64,000 nucleotides of DNA from Planktotalea frisia (GCF_001890925.1 NZ_MLCB01000091.1:1-64000); one strand, 5' to 3'. Positions 44,250 through 53,450 are shown, counted from the stretch's first letter. The notes: generated from the letters alone by a model not told the origin. Numbers and translations: made by a program.

Positions 44250-45149
44250 TCAGACGGCGTCCTGGAGCAGCGGACGCAGCGCCACCTCGACCCTTTCGCG
44301 GGAGGCAGGCTCGAGCGGCAGGATCGGACGCGGCGGGGTGATGCGCCCGAGACCGAGGATCTCCGCGATGGTAAACATCACGCGGAAGCTGCCGAACTCG
44401 CGGAACAGCGCCCAAAGGGGAGCGAAAGCGTGATCGATGCGCTCGGCTTCGGCCGCATTCCCGGCCTGAGACGCGCGGGTGAGCGCGAGAGCGGGTTCCG
44501 GCAAGAGGCCGGCCACGACGCTATACCAGCAGGCACCGCCTGCGAGCAGCGCGTCCTTCGCCCCCCAGTCGCCGCTATAGCCCACGGCGAAGCCATCCGG
44601 CGTCACGGCCCGCAGGCTCCGCATCTCGCCCGCGTAATCGCTGTCCGCCGGCAAAGGCATCTTGACCGCGGCCACGTTCGAGATTTCGGCCAGACGCGCG
44701 ATCAGGTCCGGGCTGAAGGTGAATTTGGTGGTGCCCGGGTTGTTGTAGATGCACAGGGGCAGCTCGCCGGCCGCGGCGACGGCCTCGAAATGGCGAAAGA
44801 CCTCATCATCGGTCAACGGCTGATAGGACATGGGCGCAAGAAGCAGGCCGTCCGCCCCGGCTTTCCGGGCGTCTCGCGCGAGGTCCTCGGCAACATCGGT
44901 CGTGAGAGCGCCGACACCGACGACAAGCGGTGTCCGTCCCGCCACGCAATCTACGGCGGCCCGGAGGGTCCGCTTGCGCTCTTCCGGTGTCAGGTAGGCG
45001 TAGCCACCGGTGCTGCCGAGCAGTCCGATGGAATCCGCTCCCGCAGCCACGATCCGCTCGAGGAACCGTTGCAGAAGCTCGGATTTCAGCTGCCCCTCGT
45101 CATCAATGGGCGTGAGCGGGAAGGCCGAGAGGCCGGTGAACAAGGTCAT
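44250..45149 (-). CDS. DapA/N-acetylneuraminate lyase-family aldolase
   Basis: A 299-residue TIM-barrel protein of the dihydrodipicolinate synthase superfamily. Schiff-base Lys in AAVKMPLP, Tyr in CIYNNPGTTKF, GSTGGYAYLT loop. The usual DapA signature is altered, so the substrate may be a different 2-oxo acid/aldehyde pair. It lies just downstream of two LysE-type exporters. Confidence 0.85.
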   Translation of the reverse strand: MTLFTGLSAFPLTPIDDEGQLKSELLQRFLERIVAAGADSIGLLGSTGGYAYLTPEERKRTLRAAVDCVAGRTPLVVGVGALTTDVAEDLARDARKAGADGLLLAPMSYQPLTDDEVFRHFEAVAAAGELPLCIYNNPGTTKFTFSPDLIARLAEISNVAAVKMPLPADSDYAGEMRSLRAVTPDGFAVGYSGDWGAKDALLAGGACWYSVVAGLLPEPALALTRASQAGNAAEAERIDHAFAPLWALFREFGSFRVMFTIAEILGLGRITPPRPILPLEPASRERVEVALRPLLQDAV

Positions 45150-45162
45150 GTGAACATCTCCT

Positions 45163-45798
45163 TCAAAAGCGTGACATGAGCAGGCGCAGGCCGGCGAACC
45201 CGAAGAAGGCAGCCAGAACGCCCTCGATTCCGCGTCGGGCCCGCCGGTAGAGGCGGATCATCGGTTCCGTGGAAAACACGACCGCGTAGCCGGTGAAGAT
45301 CATCACGCTCAGGATTGCGCAACCTGCTAGAATGGTGGCCACATCATGCCAGGATGGCTCAGCACCGAGGCCAAGCGTGACGAGGGCGATCCAGGCCAAC
45401 ACGGCTTTCGGGTTCGCCAGATGCATGATCAATCCATGACGGTAGAGCGCGGCCGAGGACGGAGGAGTATCGGATCGTGCCGGTCCGGTTGAGGTTGCCG
45501 GGTTGGAAGACAGCGCATTCTGGGCTGCGCGCCCCGCGAGGTAGAGCAGGTATAGGCCGCCGCAGATCTTCAGGAAGATCAGGGCCTCGGCATAGCGCGC
45601 GAGCAGCGCGGAAACACCGGTGGCCGCAGACAGCCCCCAGAACAGCGATCCGGAGATGACGCCCGCCGCCAGGGCCAGCCCGGCCCGGCGACCATGGTTC
45701 ATCGCCACGCCCATGATCCGAAGGGTGCTCGGACCGGGGCTCCCGGCCGCGATCACATAGGCGGTGAAGACGACGAGCAGGTGGTTGAAATTCTCCAT
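45163..45798 (-). CDS. LysE/RhtB-family amino-acid exporter
   Basis: A 211-residue protein with six hydrophobic helices. AGSPGPSTLRIMGVAM matches the GPG-type RhtB helix. ATG 45798 is chosen for homology to the family N-terminus. Follows the second exporter gene, ending 13 bp before the DapA-like gene. Confidence 0.85.
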   Translation of the reverse strand: MENFNHLLVVFTAYVIAAGSPGPSTLRIMGVAMNHGRRAGLALAAGVISGSLFWGLSAATGVSALLARYAEALIFLKICGGLYLLYLAGRAAQNALSSNPATSTGPARSDTPPSSAALYRHGLIMHLANPKAVLAWIALVTLGLGAEPSWHDVATILAGCAILSVMIFTGYAVVFSTEPMIRLYRRARRGIEGVLAAFFGFAGLRLLMSRF

Positions 45799-45809
45799 GA
45801 CGTGTCCTC

Positions 45810-46421
45810 TCAGGTTCCGGCCAGCAGCTTGAAGGCGATGAGCCACATTACCAGCGCGATGAGCGTCTCCAGGACGCGCCAGGCCGCTGGCCGCTCGAAC
45901 ACCGGTCTCAACTTGGTGGCACCGTAGCCGAGAGCGAAGAAGAACACGAACGACCCCAAAATCGCGCCGATCGCGAAAGACCCTTGGCTGTCGGTTAACT
46001 GCGTGGAAATGGTCCCCAGCAGGACGACCGTGTCAAGATACACATGGGGGTTCAGCCAAGTGATCGCGAGGCAGGCGATCAGCGTGCGGAAGAGATCGGT
46101 CATCGGCAGCGAGGAATCCGCGGCCAACGCCTCATTCGAGCGCAACGCGGACAGAAGACTCTTCACGCCATACCAGATCAGAAAGGCCGCGCCGCCGTAG
46201 CGCATCACCGGCTCGAGCCAGGGCAACCACTCCGAGACGGTGTGGAAGCTGGTCACCCCGACGGTGATCAGGATCGCGTCCGAGACCGCGCAAGTGAGAC
46301 AGACAGCCAGGACGCGCTCGCCGCGCAACCCCTGTCGCAGCACGAAGGCGTTCTGCGCGCCGATCGCCACGATGAGGCTGAGGCTCATCATCATGCCGGT
46401 GAAAAAAACTGCGATATCCAT
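45810..46421 (-). CDS. LysE/ArgO-family arginine/lysine exporter
   Basis: A 203-residue protein. MSLSLIVAIGAQNAFVLRQGL (helix 1) and ITWLNPHVYLDTVVLLG are diagnostic for the LysE/ArgO group. It is divergent from the ArgP-type regulator gene, 96 bp apart, the arrangement in which ArgP/LysG activates the exporter when Lys or Arg accumulates. Confidence 0.92.
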   Translation of the reverse strand: MDIAVFFTGMMMSLSLIVAIGAQNAFVLRQGLRGERVLAVCLTCAVSDAILITVGVTSFHTVSEWLPWLEPVMRYGGAAFLIWYGVKSLLSALRSNEALAADSSLPMTDLFRTLIACLAITWLNPHVYLDTVVLLGTISTQLTDSQGSFAIGAILGSFVFFFALGYGATKLRPVFERPAAWRVLETLIALVMWLIAFKLLAGT

Positions 46422-46516
46422 ATGTGGGCCTCTGGTTCAAAAAAACTGCCCTTGGACTATTCGGTCGCAGTAGATTAGACAAATTAAAGTCGCTGATGCC
46501 AATAAAGGAAAACTAA

Positions 46517-47422
46517 ATGGCTGTGGACTATGCAGCTCTTCGCGCCGTCGCCGCGGTCGTCAGGACCGGCAGCTTCGAAAGAGCCGCCGCTTCTCTCAAC
46601 GTGACCCCATCGGCTGTCTCGCAGCGCATCAAGCATCTCGAGGAACGCCTCGGCGCGGTGCTCATCGAGCGTGGAACGCCATGCACCGCCACGGACAAAG
46701 GCCTTGCGCTTTGCCGGCACATGGACCGCGTGGGGATGCTCGAAAAGGATCTCATGGAACATCTGCCTGAACTTTCCGGGGCGGAAGGTGCCGGACAGGT
46801 AACCCTCAACGTGGCGACGAACGCCGACAGCCTCGGGACCTGGTTTCTCGAGGCCATCGCCTCCTTCACCAGGGCCACCGACTATCTCGTGAATGTGGCG
46901 ATCGACGACGAGGACCATACCGCCGACTGGCTGCGGCGCGGTCGCGTGCTTGCCGCCGTTACCTCGCTGGAACGTCCTGTGCAGGGGTGTCGTGTCACGC
47001 CGCTCGGTGCGCTGCGCTACCAGGCGACGGCGAGCCCCGACTTCGTTGCCCGATACTTCCCTGACGGCCTCACGAAGGAGGCGTTCCAAAACGCGCCCGC
47101 TCTGACCTTCAACCAGAAGGACCGGCTCCAGAACGTCTGGGCGCGCGAGGTTTTCGGGCAAGACATGTCATTCCCCACGCACTGGCTTCCTTCGACGCAG
47201 AGCTTCCTTGAGGGAAGCCTCGCCGGCATGGGGTGGGCGCTCAATCCGGTACAGCTCGCCAGACGCCATCTCGAGCGCGGAGATCTGGTCGAGCTGGCCC
47301 CCGGACAGATGCTGGAGCGGCACCTGTTCTGGCAGATCAATCGGCTGGCCGCCGACCAGCTTCACGAGCTGTCCCGGTTAATACTCACGGTAGCGCGGCG
47401 GGAGCTCAGCTCGCAAGCATGA
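46517..47422 (+). CDS. argP: LysR-family regulator of the ArgP/LysG type
   Basis: A 301-residue LTTR. HTH in YAALRAVAAVVRTGSFERAA and NVTPSAVSQRIKHLEERLG, then the co-inducer domain. It is divergent from the ArgO-like exporter and likely controls it. Family-normal length. The 259 bp after it shows only short, unconvincing frames. Confidence 0.9.
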   Translation: MAVDYAALRAVAAVVRTGSFERAAASLNVTPSAVSQRIKHLEERLGAVLIERGTPCTATDKGLALCRHMDRVGMLEKDLMEHLPELSGAEGAGQVTLNVATNADSLGTWFLEAIASFTRATDYLVNVAIDDEDHTADWLRRGRVLAAVTSLERPVQGCRVTPLGALRYQATASPDFVARYFPDGLTKEAFQNAPALTFNQKDRLQNVWAREVFGQDMSFPTHWLPSTQSFLEGSLAGMGWALNPVQLARRHLERGDLVELAPGQMLERHLFWQINRLAADQLHELSRLILTVARRELSSQA

Positions 47423-47554
47423 CGCTCATTGGAAACGACAGCTTGGTCCGCGACCTGTAAGTTCGCCGCCTGATCCATGCTGCCACCTGCACGAATGGCC
47501 CGATGTTCTGCTGCGCGACAGCATGAAGTTTTTCGCTCATGCCGCATTTCTCCC

Positions 47555-47572
47555 GCTGCGAGCGCACGCAGC
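47555..47572. repeat. 18-bp hairpin repeat, right copy
   Basis: GCTGCGAGCGCACGCAGC, followed by an A-rich run. It matches 43318-43335 at 17 of 18 positions. The pair brackets a 4.2-kb segment with the recombinase, the DapA-like gene, both exporters and argP. Confidence 0.45.
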
Positions 47573-47681
47573 ATAAAAACAAAATGGCAGGGTCGGGCTC
47601 TTCGGTAGCCTTCGCTGCGATATTTACGAACGGCTGGTTTTGCTGGCCGTAACGGCCAAACGCCTTTAAAGTGACCCCTCT

Positions 47682-48998
47682 CTAAGCTGACAATTGCTTT
47701 CGTGATCCCTCAAATAGATCAGTTAACGCTCCATGCTCCGGGTCCAGCCCTTCAATGCAGTAGGGATTCAAGAATTGCCGACCGCCAAACAGGGCTTTGT
47801 CTGTTGCGCTGAGGTCAACAAGATCACAGACTGCATCCCATTCACCGGCGATCGTGACAATCTGTTGTGTGATGATGTCGATTGCTTCGTCGTCCGTGAG
47901 CAAGAAGTCAGGGGTGGCAGCAAGGCAATTGGCCAATGTGCTCATTCGGTTATCGTCCTTGATCAGCATTGCCTGTGTCGCTTCATTTCCGGTTCTGCCT
48001 TGCGGGCAGATGTCATAGGCAGGGGAGAGCGAAAGCATCTTGCCGTCCCAAAAGGCTGCATGATTGCGGGCATGATCGTCCGTGTTGCCACAGAGAACGT
48101 TAAAGCAGATCCGGCCAAATAGTTCTCGTAGCGTCTCCTTGGGCTTGTCGAAGCGGTGACGAATGATTTCGGCCATATCCTCATAAGAGGCGTAGCGCGC
48201 CATCATTTCATCCAGCCCAAGGATCGTCAGCGCCGACACCATCGCTTTGCGATGCCAAGCCTCACCTGCGCGGGTGCGGTCAAAGCGCTCAATCAAGAGC
48301 ACGTCTTTGCCGCCGGCATTGACCATTGAGACGGGCGCGACGTTCAGACCGCATGCAGCAGCTAACTTCATCGCGATGAATTCCGCTTTAACGACACTGT
48401 AGAGGTCGCCGCTGGCCGAGAACTTGGCGATCAACTTGCGATCGCCGCGGTCAATAAGCGCCTTGGGCCGTGCGCCACCGATTGACGTGCCGTGATTAAG
48501 CGCTTGATCAAGGCCAGGTGTCAGCGGGACGCCTTTCTCAATGAGGCTGGCTGCCTGGATAAGCTCCTCATAGGTCGCTTCGGATTTTTGACGCGGCACA
48601 TACTCCGTTGCTGCTGCTTGGAAATCAAGAGCGCCAATGCGGTCAGAACCAGACGCAAGCAGGTAGGATATTTCTGTAATGTTGCCGATTTCGGCTTCAC
48701 GCGCCTTTGCGCCCACCAAACGATTGATGATCACGCGCCGGCCCCAAGCATCGGGCGAGCCGTCTCGAATACAGCTGGCCATCGAAAGCCCGGCCTCAGG
48801 CTCGATTACGCCTCGGCGTAGGGGGAGTTCGGGCGCGTAGATTGGTATTGCATCGGTGCGGGCGAGGTAACTTGCACCGTAGTTGAATACGAACCGATCC
48901 GCATCTTGGGTAATGCGCCCCGCCACGACTGGGGTAGGGCTTTCCGGCAGCCAAATCCAGACGAAGGCCTCTGATGCTTGATCAAGGTTAGAAGTCAT
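47682..48998 (-). CDS. hipA: HipA-type serine/threonine kinase toxin
   Basis: A 438-residue protein. GTSIGGARPKAL (ATP-loop), CGNTDDHARNHAAF (catalytic Asp/Asn) and LSPAYDICP (metal-binding Asp) are the HipA kinase blocks. HipA stalls translation by phosphorylating GltX and is neutralised by HipB. It overlaps hipB by 11 bp. Confidence 0.9.
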   Translation of the reverse strand: MTSNLDQASEAFVWIWLPESPTPVVAGRITQDADRFVFNYGASYLARTDAIPIYAPELPLRRGVIEPEAGLSMASCIRDGSPDAWGRRVIINRLVGAKAREAEIGNITEISYLLASGSDRIGALDFQAAATEYVPRQKSEATYEELIQAASLIEKGVPLTPGLDQALNHGTSIGGARPKALIDRGDRKLIAKFSASGDLYSVVKAEFIAMKLAAACGLNVAPVSMVNAGGKDVLLIERFDRTRAGEAWHRKAMVSALTILGLDEMMARYASYEDMAEIIRHRFDKPKETLRELFGRICFNVLCGNTDDHARNHAAFWDGKMLSLSPAYDICPQGRTGNEATQAMLIKDDNRMSTLANCLAATPDFLLTDDEAIDIITQQIVTIAGEWDAVCDLVDLSATDKALFGGRQFLNPYCIEGLDPEHGALTDLFEGSRKQLSA

Positions 48999-49320
48999 CG
49001 TTGACCTCCTGTTTTGATGTCCGGACGCTCTTAGGCAGCAGCGTTAGTTTTTCATCAAGACGGGCTTTGTGCATGGCAAGGGCACTGTCGTCGACATCAA
49101 ACAGTCGGACGCCAACAAGCGCAGCAACCTCGAAAACTGTACCGATTTCGGGGCCGGGCGCTCCTTTTTCGATGTTGTACAACGTTGTGCGGCTGATGTT
49201 TACACGGTCCGCAAGGTCTTGCGCTGTCATGCCGCGCTCCGTGCGTCCGACTCGGATCAGCTTGCCGAAGACAGACAAAGCCTGTTTTGTCACACGTGAA
49301 TAGCTTCTCTTGCGCTTCAT
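48988..49320 (-). CDS. hipB: HipB-type antitoxin/transcription repressor
   Basis: A 110-residue XRE-family HTH protein (RTERGMTAQDLADRVNISR then TTLYNIEKG). It opens the hipBA operon and binds upstream sites, here the direct repeats at 49365-49461. It then overlaps hipA. Confidence 0.88.
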   Translation of the reverse strand: MKRKRSYSRVTKQALSVFGKLIRVGRTERGMTAQDLADRVNISRTTLYNIEKGAPGPEIGTVFEVAALVGVRLFDVDDSALAMHKARLDEKLTLLPKSVRTSKQEVNDDF

Positions 49321-49364
49321 ATCGCACCATCATTGTCTGGTTAGATGGACGTTAGCGGCTTTAC

Positions 49365-49461
49365 GTCCAATATACTGAACGAATATGGTCAATCGGTAGC
49401 CAAGTCAAGCTGCTGTCCAGTTTTCTGAACGCAACGCTACTTATGTGCAGTTAATTGAACG
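49365..49461. promoter_or_regulatory. Three direct repeats upstream of hipBA
   Basis: GTCCAATATACTGAACG (49365-49381), GTCCAGTTTTCTGAACG (49415-49431) and GTGCAGTTAATTGAACG (49445-49461) share a GTSCARTWNWYTGAACG pattern. They lie 45-140 bp upstream of hipB and are probable HipB operators. The remaining 420 bp to 49881 show no gene. Confidence 0.6.
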
Positions 49462-49881
49462 TCACGGGTCCTTGGTGCATCCACTCCAGCCAACCGACTT
49501 CACCAGAGTGTGTGGGAAGATCAAAGAGAACAAGGCGTGGCGTTCTCGGGCTTGGCAGAGGCTGCGTCTCCTGATTGGCGCATTGTCAGTCAAACTGGAA
49601 ATGAAAATGCCTGATCGCAGTTTCTTTTGGCAGCGTTCACTATCAGCGACGTGGCCATGCGCTTTCTCCGTATGTGTTGAGTTGCTCGATAATGCTGGTC
49701 GCAGCTGTCGCCCCGTCCACAAAGGTTGTCGCCGATCTTTTTCCCCTGTCCCTGCGGGCCATTCCTCGCGGGACAAAAAGATCCGCGCCTGCCCCTCTCC
49801 GCTGCGCTTCGCCTGCGGTGTGTCCGTGCCTTAGCCAGCTGCAAAGTGACCATCATTGCAACGCAAACAAGGAGAAAAGCA

Positions 49882-50220
49882 ATGACCACGAACTGCATCA
49901 AATTCACCAGCGACGACATCGAAAACGCAAAAGCTATCGGTTCAATTTCAACCCTGACCTTCGACCTCGACATCACGGTTGAACCCGTTGCCAGCAGCAA
50001 CCCGATGGCACCGACGCATCGCGTCCTTGGGCGTTCCCCTCGCGGCAAACTGGTCGAATGCGGTGGCATCTGGAAGAAGCAGAACAAAGACACCGGTTCC
50101 GACTACTTCACCCTGACGGTCCGCGATCACGCCTTCAATGCCAACCTTGGCAAAGCCGCGAGCCAAGATGACATGTCCCTGCAGGCCATCATCCCCTGGG
50201 GTCCCAAAGAGGCCGCTTAA
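49882..50220 (+). CDS. DUF736 family protein
   Basis: A 112-residue protein from ATG 49882 (AAGGAG upstream). IGSISTLTFDLDITVEPV, THRVLG and GGIWKKQNKDTGSDYFTLTV are the usual DUF736 blocks. The family is found near conjugation/plasmid genes in alphaproteobacteria; function unknown. Confidence 0.8.
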   Translation: MTTNCIKFTSDDIENAKAIGSISTLTFDLDITVEPVASSNPMAPTHRVLGRSPRGKLVECGGIWKKQNKDTGSDYFTLTVRDHAFNANLGKAASQDDMSLQAIIPWGPKEAA

Positions 50221-50577
50221 CAAACAAGCCAGGCCGCTTCGGCGGTCTGGCTGCCGTCTCTGCACCAAAAAGAGAATTTCAGCGCGATGAGATTGCAAGT
50301 ACAGGGGACTGGTGGCCGTGCTTGATTGGTCTTCTTTGTGCTAAGGTATGATTTGAAGGGCTCCAAGTTGCGGTGAAGAGAGTACTTAAAGGCACGGCTC
50401 GAAAACAGCGATGTTGCCCTGTGATAGAGCGAACGCAACAGGGAGTAGTTGATTATTAACCCCACCCATGCTATCTAATGTACAGACAGGAAGCTGTCGG
50501 CGACCCGTTATGCCGTGTGCAGGGCGAGCGTCGCGGTGACCCGAGCCATAAAAGGTAAGGTTGCAAGCCGCTCCTAA

Positions 50578-50602
50578 AAGCCGCCCTTTGGGCGGTTTTT
50601 TT
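50578..50602. terminator. Bidirectional terminator hairpin
   Basis: CCGCCC-TTT-GGGCGG (50581-50595) with a T-run on the right (50596-50602) and AAAA on the left. It ends the DUF3800 gene from the minus side. The 385-bp stretch 50221-50605 holds no gene, only inverted CCCTGT/ACAGGG words (about 50418-50450). Confidence 0.8.
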
Positions 50603-50605
50603 GAT

Positions 50606-51217
50606 TCAGATGACGCGAATGCCAAAGTTCTCATGTAGACCTTTCGCGTTGTCCTCGCCCTTATGAATCCACATTCGAGAATACGCCACTAGGTCCGCCA
50701 GCTGTAGCAATCGTGACGCCGCTGAGTCGATCTGGCTGATCTGATTGACCGCTTGGAAGCGCCCGTCATTGTCACAGGCCTCTTGAAGCAACCTCTGGCA
50801 TTCTGGGTCAGTGTTGTGATGGTTCTGGTCAAGGATCAGCTCAACATTCCCTAAACCACGATTGTTGATCTTGTGCAGTTTGCGAAACTGCCCAATCGCA
50901 ACCTTCACAGTCTCAATAACATTGCCTGCATAGATTGCTGGTGCTGTCCCATCGATAACGGTCCCCAACCGGTTCATCAAAACCATCTCAGGCCTGTCAG
51001 TTTGTGCATATCGCCCAAGAAGGCTTTGCAGATACTCTTTCTTGAGATTGACCGCATGCAACTCGTTTGCATTGGGTTCAAGTAGGTCACTCAGAGATTT
51101 GTCTGCCTTACCGCATTCTCGCGCCCACGCCATGACGCAGCCTAGCGCAAAACCATTCTGACCTGCCGTTCCGCATTCATCAATGAAGCAGAGGATACGC
51201 TTATTCTGGGCTGCCAT
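50606..51217 (-). CDS. DUF3800 family protein (RNase H-like fold)
   Basis: A 203-residue protein. FIDECGTAG (first acidic strand), ELILDQNHHN and SAASRLLQLADLVAYS match DUF3800, a family with RNase H-like acidic residues often found in defence islands and mobile elements. Its start lies inside the preceding helix-turn-helix gene. Confidence 0.8.
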   Translation of the reverse strand: MAAQNKRILCFIDECGTAGQNGFALGCVMAWARECGKADKSLSDLLEPNANELHAVNLKKEYLQSLLGRYAQTDRPEMVLMNRLGTVIDGTAPAIYAGNVIETVKVAIGQFRKLHKINNRGLGNVELILDQNHHNTDPECQRLLQEACDNDGRFQAVNQISQIDSAASRLLQLADLVAYSRMWIHKGEDNAKGLHENFGIRVI

Positions 51218-51740
51218 CGGTTTTGCCCTTCGTATTTCTGGCGTTGGCTCTTGCGTTCGGCTTCTCGGTCAGAGTCGTTGATTGCCTGCGCTCCTTTCGT
51301 TCTTCAGCAAAATCAGGCTCAAGCTTCTTCAGTGCCTTAACCAACCCATCAAGATGGTACCTGTTTGAGCCGTAATCGCCTGCCGCAGTTTTCCATTGCT
51401 CACGCATCACAAGGCCACGCTCTTCAAGTGCCTTGATATTTATGCGCAGTGTCTGCTCCGTAATTCCCATCCTTTGTGCGAGATCACGCTTGGACGGGAA
51501 CGGGGGACGGGCAGGGTCAAACCAATAGCTCATAAGTTGCGCAACAATGTTGAATTGCGTCGTGCTAATCCCGAGCCGCTTTTGTCCGCGCATCAAGATG
51601 TTGGGCAAAGCCGTGTAGCCATGGTCCATGACCTTCGCGCCAAAGATTCTCTGGGTCGACGACTTCTTCTCAGCGTCGACCTCCGTATCAGGCTCTGGTG
51701 CTACTTTAGCCCCTACCTGTTTTTTAATTGATTTTGCCAT
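51201..51740 (-). CDS. Winged-helix replication/regulatory protein
   Basis: A 179-residue protein from ATG 51740 (AGGAGG 8 nt upstream). A winged-helix domain in the middle (FPSKRDLAQRMGITEQTLRI, then NIKALEERGLVMRE) is preceded by TALPNILMRGQKRLGISTTQFNI, as in some plasmid replication initiators and RepA-like regulators; the C-terminal third is basic. Two 16-bp tandem repeats lie upstream (51867-51898). Confidence 0.6.
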   Translation of the reverse strand: MAKSIKKQVGAKVAPEPDTEVDAEKKSSTQRIFGAKVMDHGYTALPNILMRGQKRLGISTTQFNIVAQLMSYWFDPARPPFPSKRDLAQRMGITEQTLRINIKALEERGLVMREQWKTAAGDYGSNRYHLDGLVKALKKLEPDFAEERKERRQSTTLTEKPNARANARNTKGKTDGSPE

Positions 51741-51866
51741 CTTGGGCCTCCTTGGCAATTGATCTACGGAGGCTTTAGCGAGTTCTCAATACGCTGGCAG
51801 GGCCTACGGCTGGTGACTTTTCCACCCTACCTGAATTACGATATTGCGCTGCTCATGACTCGCGCT

Positions 51867-51898
51867 TATCGAATGACGCTGCTATCGAATGACGCTGC
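51867..51898. repeat. Tandem pair of 16-bp repeats
   Basis: TATCGAATGACGCTGC occurs twice back to back, about 130 bp upstream of the winged-helix gene. They could be iteron-like binding sites or a simple duplication. The 516-bp gap to 52256 has no gene. Confidence 0.5.
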
Positions 51899-52228
51899 TT
51901 AGGTGCTTTAAAATCAACGTCAGGTGGGTACGATAATCGCACCTACCGTATGGTGGAAAATATATCAACGCCAAAGTGGGGATTTCGGCCAAGGGAACCC
52001 GACTTTACGTGTTTTCAGCATATTACTTTGCATGTTTGATCGCATCAACTGCAATCAGTTATGGCTTTTTTCACCAGAGTATTGTGCGTCTTTGACGTTT
52101 GCCTCCCGTCGCGCTGCCGTGATGTGGGTTAACCGTCCCAGTTGGTGGGCAACACTGCGGTTGTTTGCATTGGCAGACCCGCTCAGGACGTGTGAATTCG
52201 AAGCATAGAATACTCGTTGGGTTTCAAA

Positions 52229-52257
52229 TGTCCGAAATTTGTAGTATATTTCGGACA
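52229..52257. promoter_or_regulatory. Perfect inverted repeat ending at the abiEi start codon
   Basis: TGTCCGAAAT (52229-52238) and ATTTCGGACA (52248-52257), spacer 9 bp, with TATATT inside. The right arm ends on the A of the ATG at 52257. AbiEi antitoxins repress their own promoter through inverted repeats; this layout also implies an mRNA with almost no leader. Confidence 0.65.
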
Positions 52258-52922
52258 TGTCAGATATTGCTCGCATCCAGACTTTGCCAGATCGCCTCCT
52301 CGCGCGCATTATTGATGTGCCCCAGCGGGTTTGGACTCCAGTGGATTTTGTCGACATCGGCGGCCGCGATGCTGTCGACAAAGCGCTGCAGCGCATGGTC
52401 ACGTCTGACCAGTTGCGGCGGATTGGGCGAGGGCTTTACGACAAGCCATCCCAGAATGCGCTGACAGGCAAAACTAGTGTACCCGACTACCGCGCCGTCA
52501 TCGATGCAATCTCGCGTCGCGATCAGGTTCGCTGGTTGATCGATGGTATGACGGCTGCCAACACGCTCGGCCTCACCAATGCGGTGCCGGCTAAAATCGA
52601 GGTGCTTGTAGATGCACGGTTGAGGCCTGTCTCTCTGGGCAATCAAAAGATCGTTTTCAAACAGGCAGCTCCAAGTCGGCTGTATTGGGCAGGGCGCCCT
52701 GGCATGTATCTGGTGCAGGCGTTGCACTGGCTTCATGACGCTATGTCGGATGATGTTGAGCGGAAGGCCGTTCTCAAAACGGTACGCCGCATGCTTGCAG
52801 ATAAAGAAACGGGTCCCACTCTTTTGGACGATCTGAAGGGCGGCTTGTCAGCCATGCCGATCTGGATGCAGGAAATTTTGCGGGGGCCTCTGTTTGATGC
52901 GGCCGAGGTTCATCAGGGATGA
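52257..52922 (+). CDS. AbiEi-type antitoxin/repressor (DUF6088), orphaned
   Basis: A 221-residue protein. N-terminal winged helix (VWTPVDFVDIGGRDAVDKALQR etc. with RRIGRGLYD) and a C-terminal AbiEi-type region. It normally neutralises the AbiEii nucleotidyltransferase toxin, encoded immediately after. Here only a short vestige of the toxin (53005-53085) remains. Confidence 0.85.
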   Translation: MSDIARIQTLPDRLLARIIDVPQRVWTPVDFVDIGGRDAVDKALQRMVTSDQLRRIGRGLYDKPSQNALTGKTSVPDYRAVIDAISRRDQVRWLIDGMTAANTLGLTNAVPAKIEVLVDARLRPVSLGNQKIVFKQAAPSRLYWAGRPGMYLVQALHWLHDAMSDDVERKAVLKTVRRMLADKETGPTLLDDLKGGLSAMPIWMQEILRGPLFDAAEVHQG

Positions 52923-53004
52923 GCATGGAGGGTTTGAACGCCTCGCTCGTGTCACGTGCAGACTTGGCTGAGCGTGTGGGTGGCTACGACAGAAAACCGA
53001 GACG

Positions 53005-53085
53005 ATGATCTTCGGTGAGGCTCCGTCCTTTGATGCAATCTTGGTGTCGATTGGGGCGCTTGAAGACCAATTGAATCGAGCCTGA
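53005..53085 (+). pseudogene. Vestige of the AbiEii nucleotidyltransferase toxin C-terminus
   Basis: A 26-codon frame, MIFGEAPSFDAILVSIGALE then DQLNRA, is the C-terminal end expected of AbiEii-type toxins. The catalytic domain is absent; the 80 bp before it carries stops. The toxin has been deleted. The rest of 53086-53450 holds no gene. Confidence 0.65.
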
Positions 53086-53450
53086 TCTTGTCGGTTTGAA
53101 GCGGCTGTGCGGTTTCTTGAGGCGGCTTGATTTGCCGCATCTTCGCATTTCAGTGTGGGGTTCTGTCCTCTGTCGAATGCAGGCAAACTGGTGGACGACG
53201 ATCGATCTAACACCCCCGTTGTAACCCTCCCCATTGACCTGTTGGCCCATCAGATCGCTAGCCCGGAGGCGAGCGGCCTGCAACGCTTGGGTGAGGTTTC
53301 TGGACGGCTGACGCCTTGCGCTTCGCGCACAACAAACATCGCCCGTCGCGTGCTCCATTTCATTGCGCCCCAAGTTGGGTGCAACCCGCTCTGATGCCTC
53401 CAGACTTTTTCACGATCCGTCCAACGACGATCAATGGAAAGGATCACAAC

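Noticed and set aside
47362-47574. A 70-codon frame after argP
   Set aside because: No motif, and it overlaps the end of argP and the hairpin repeat.
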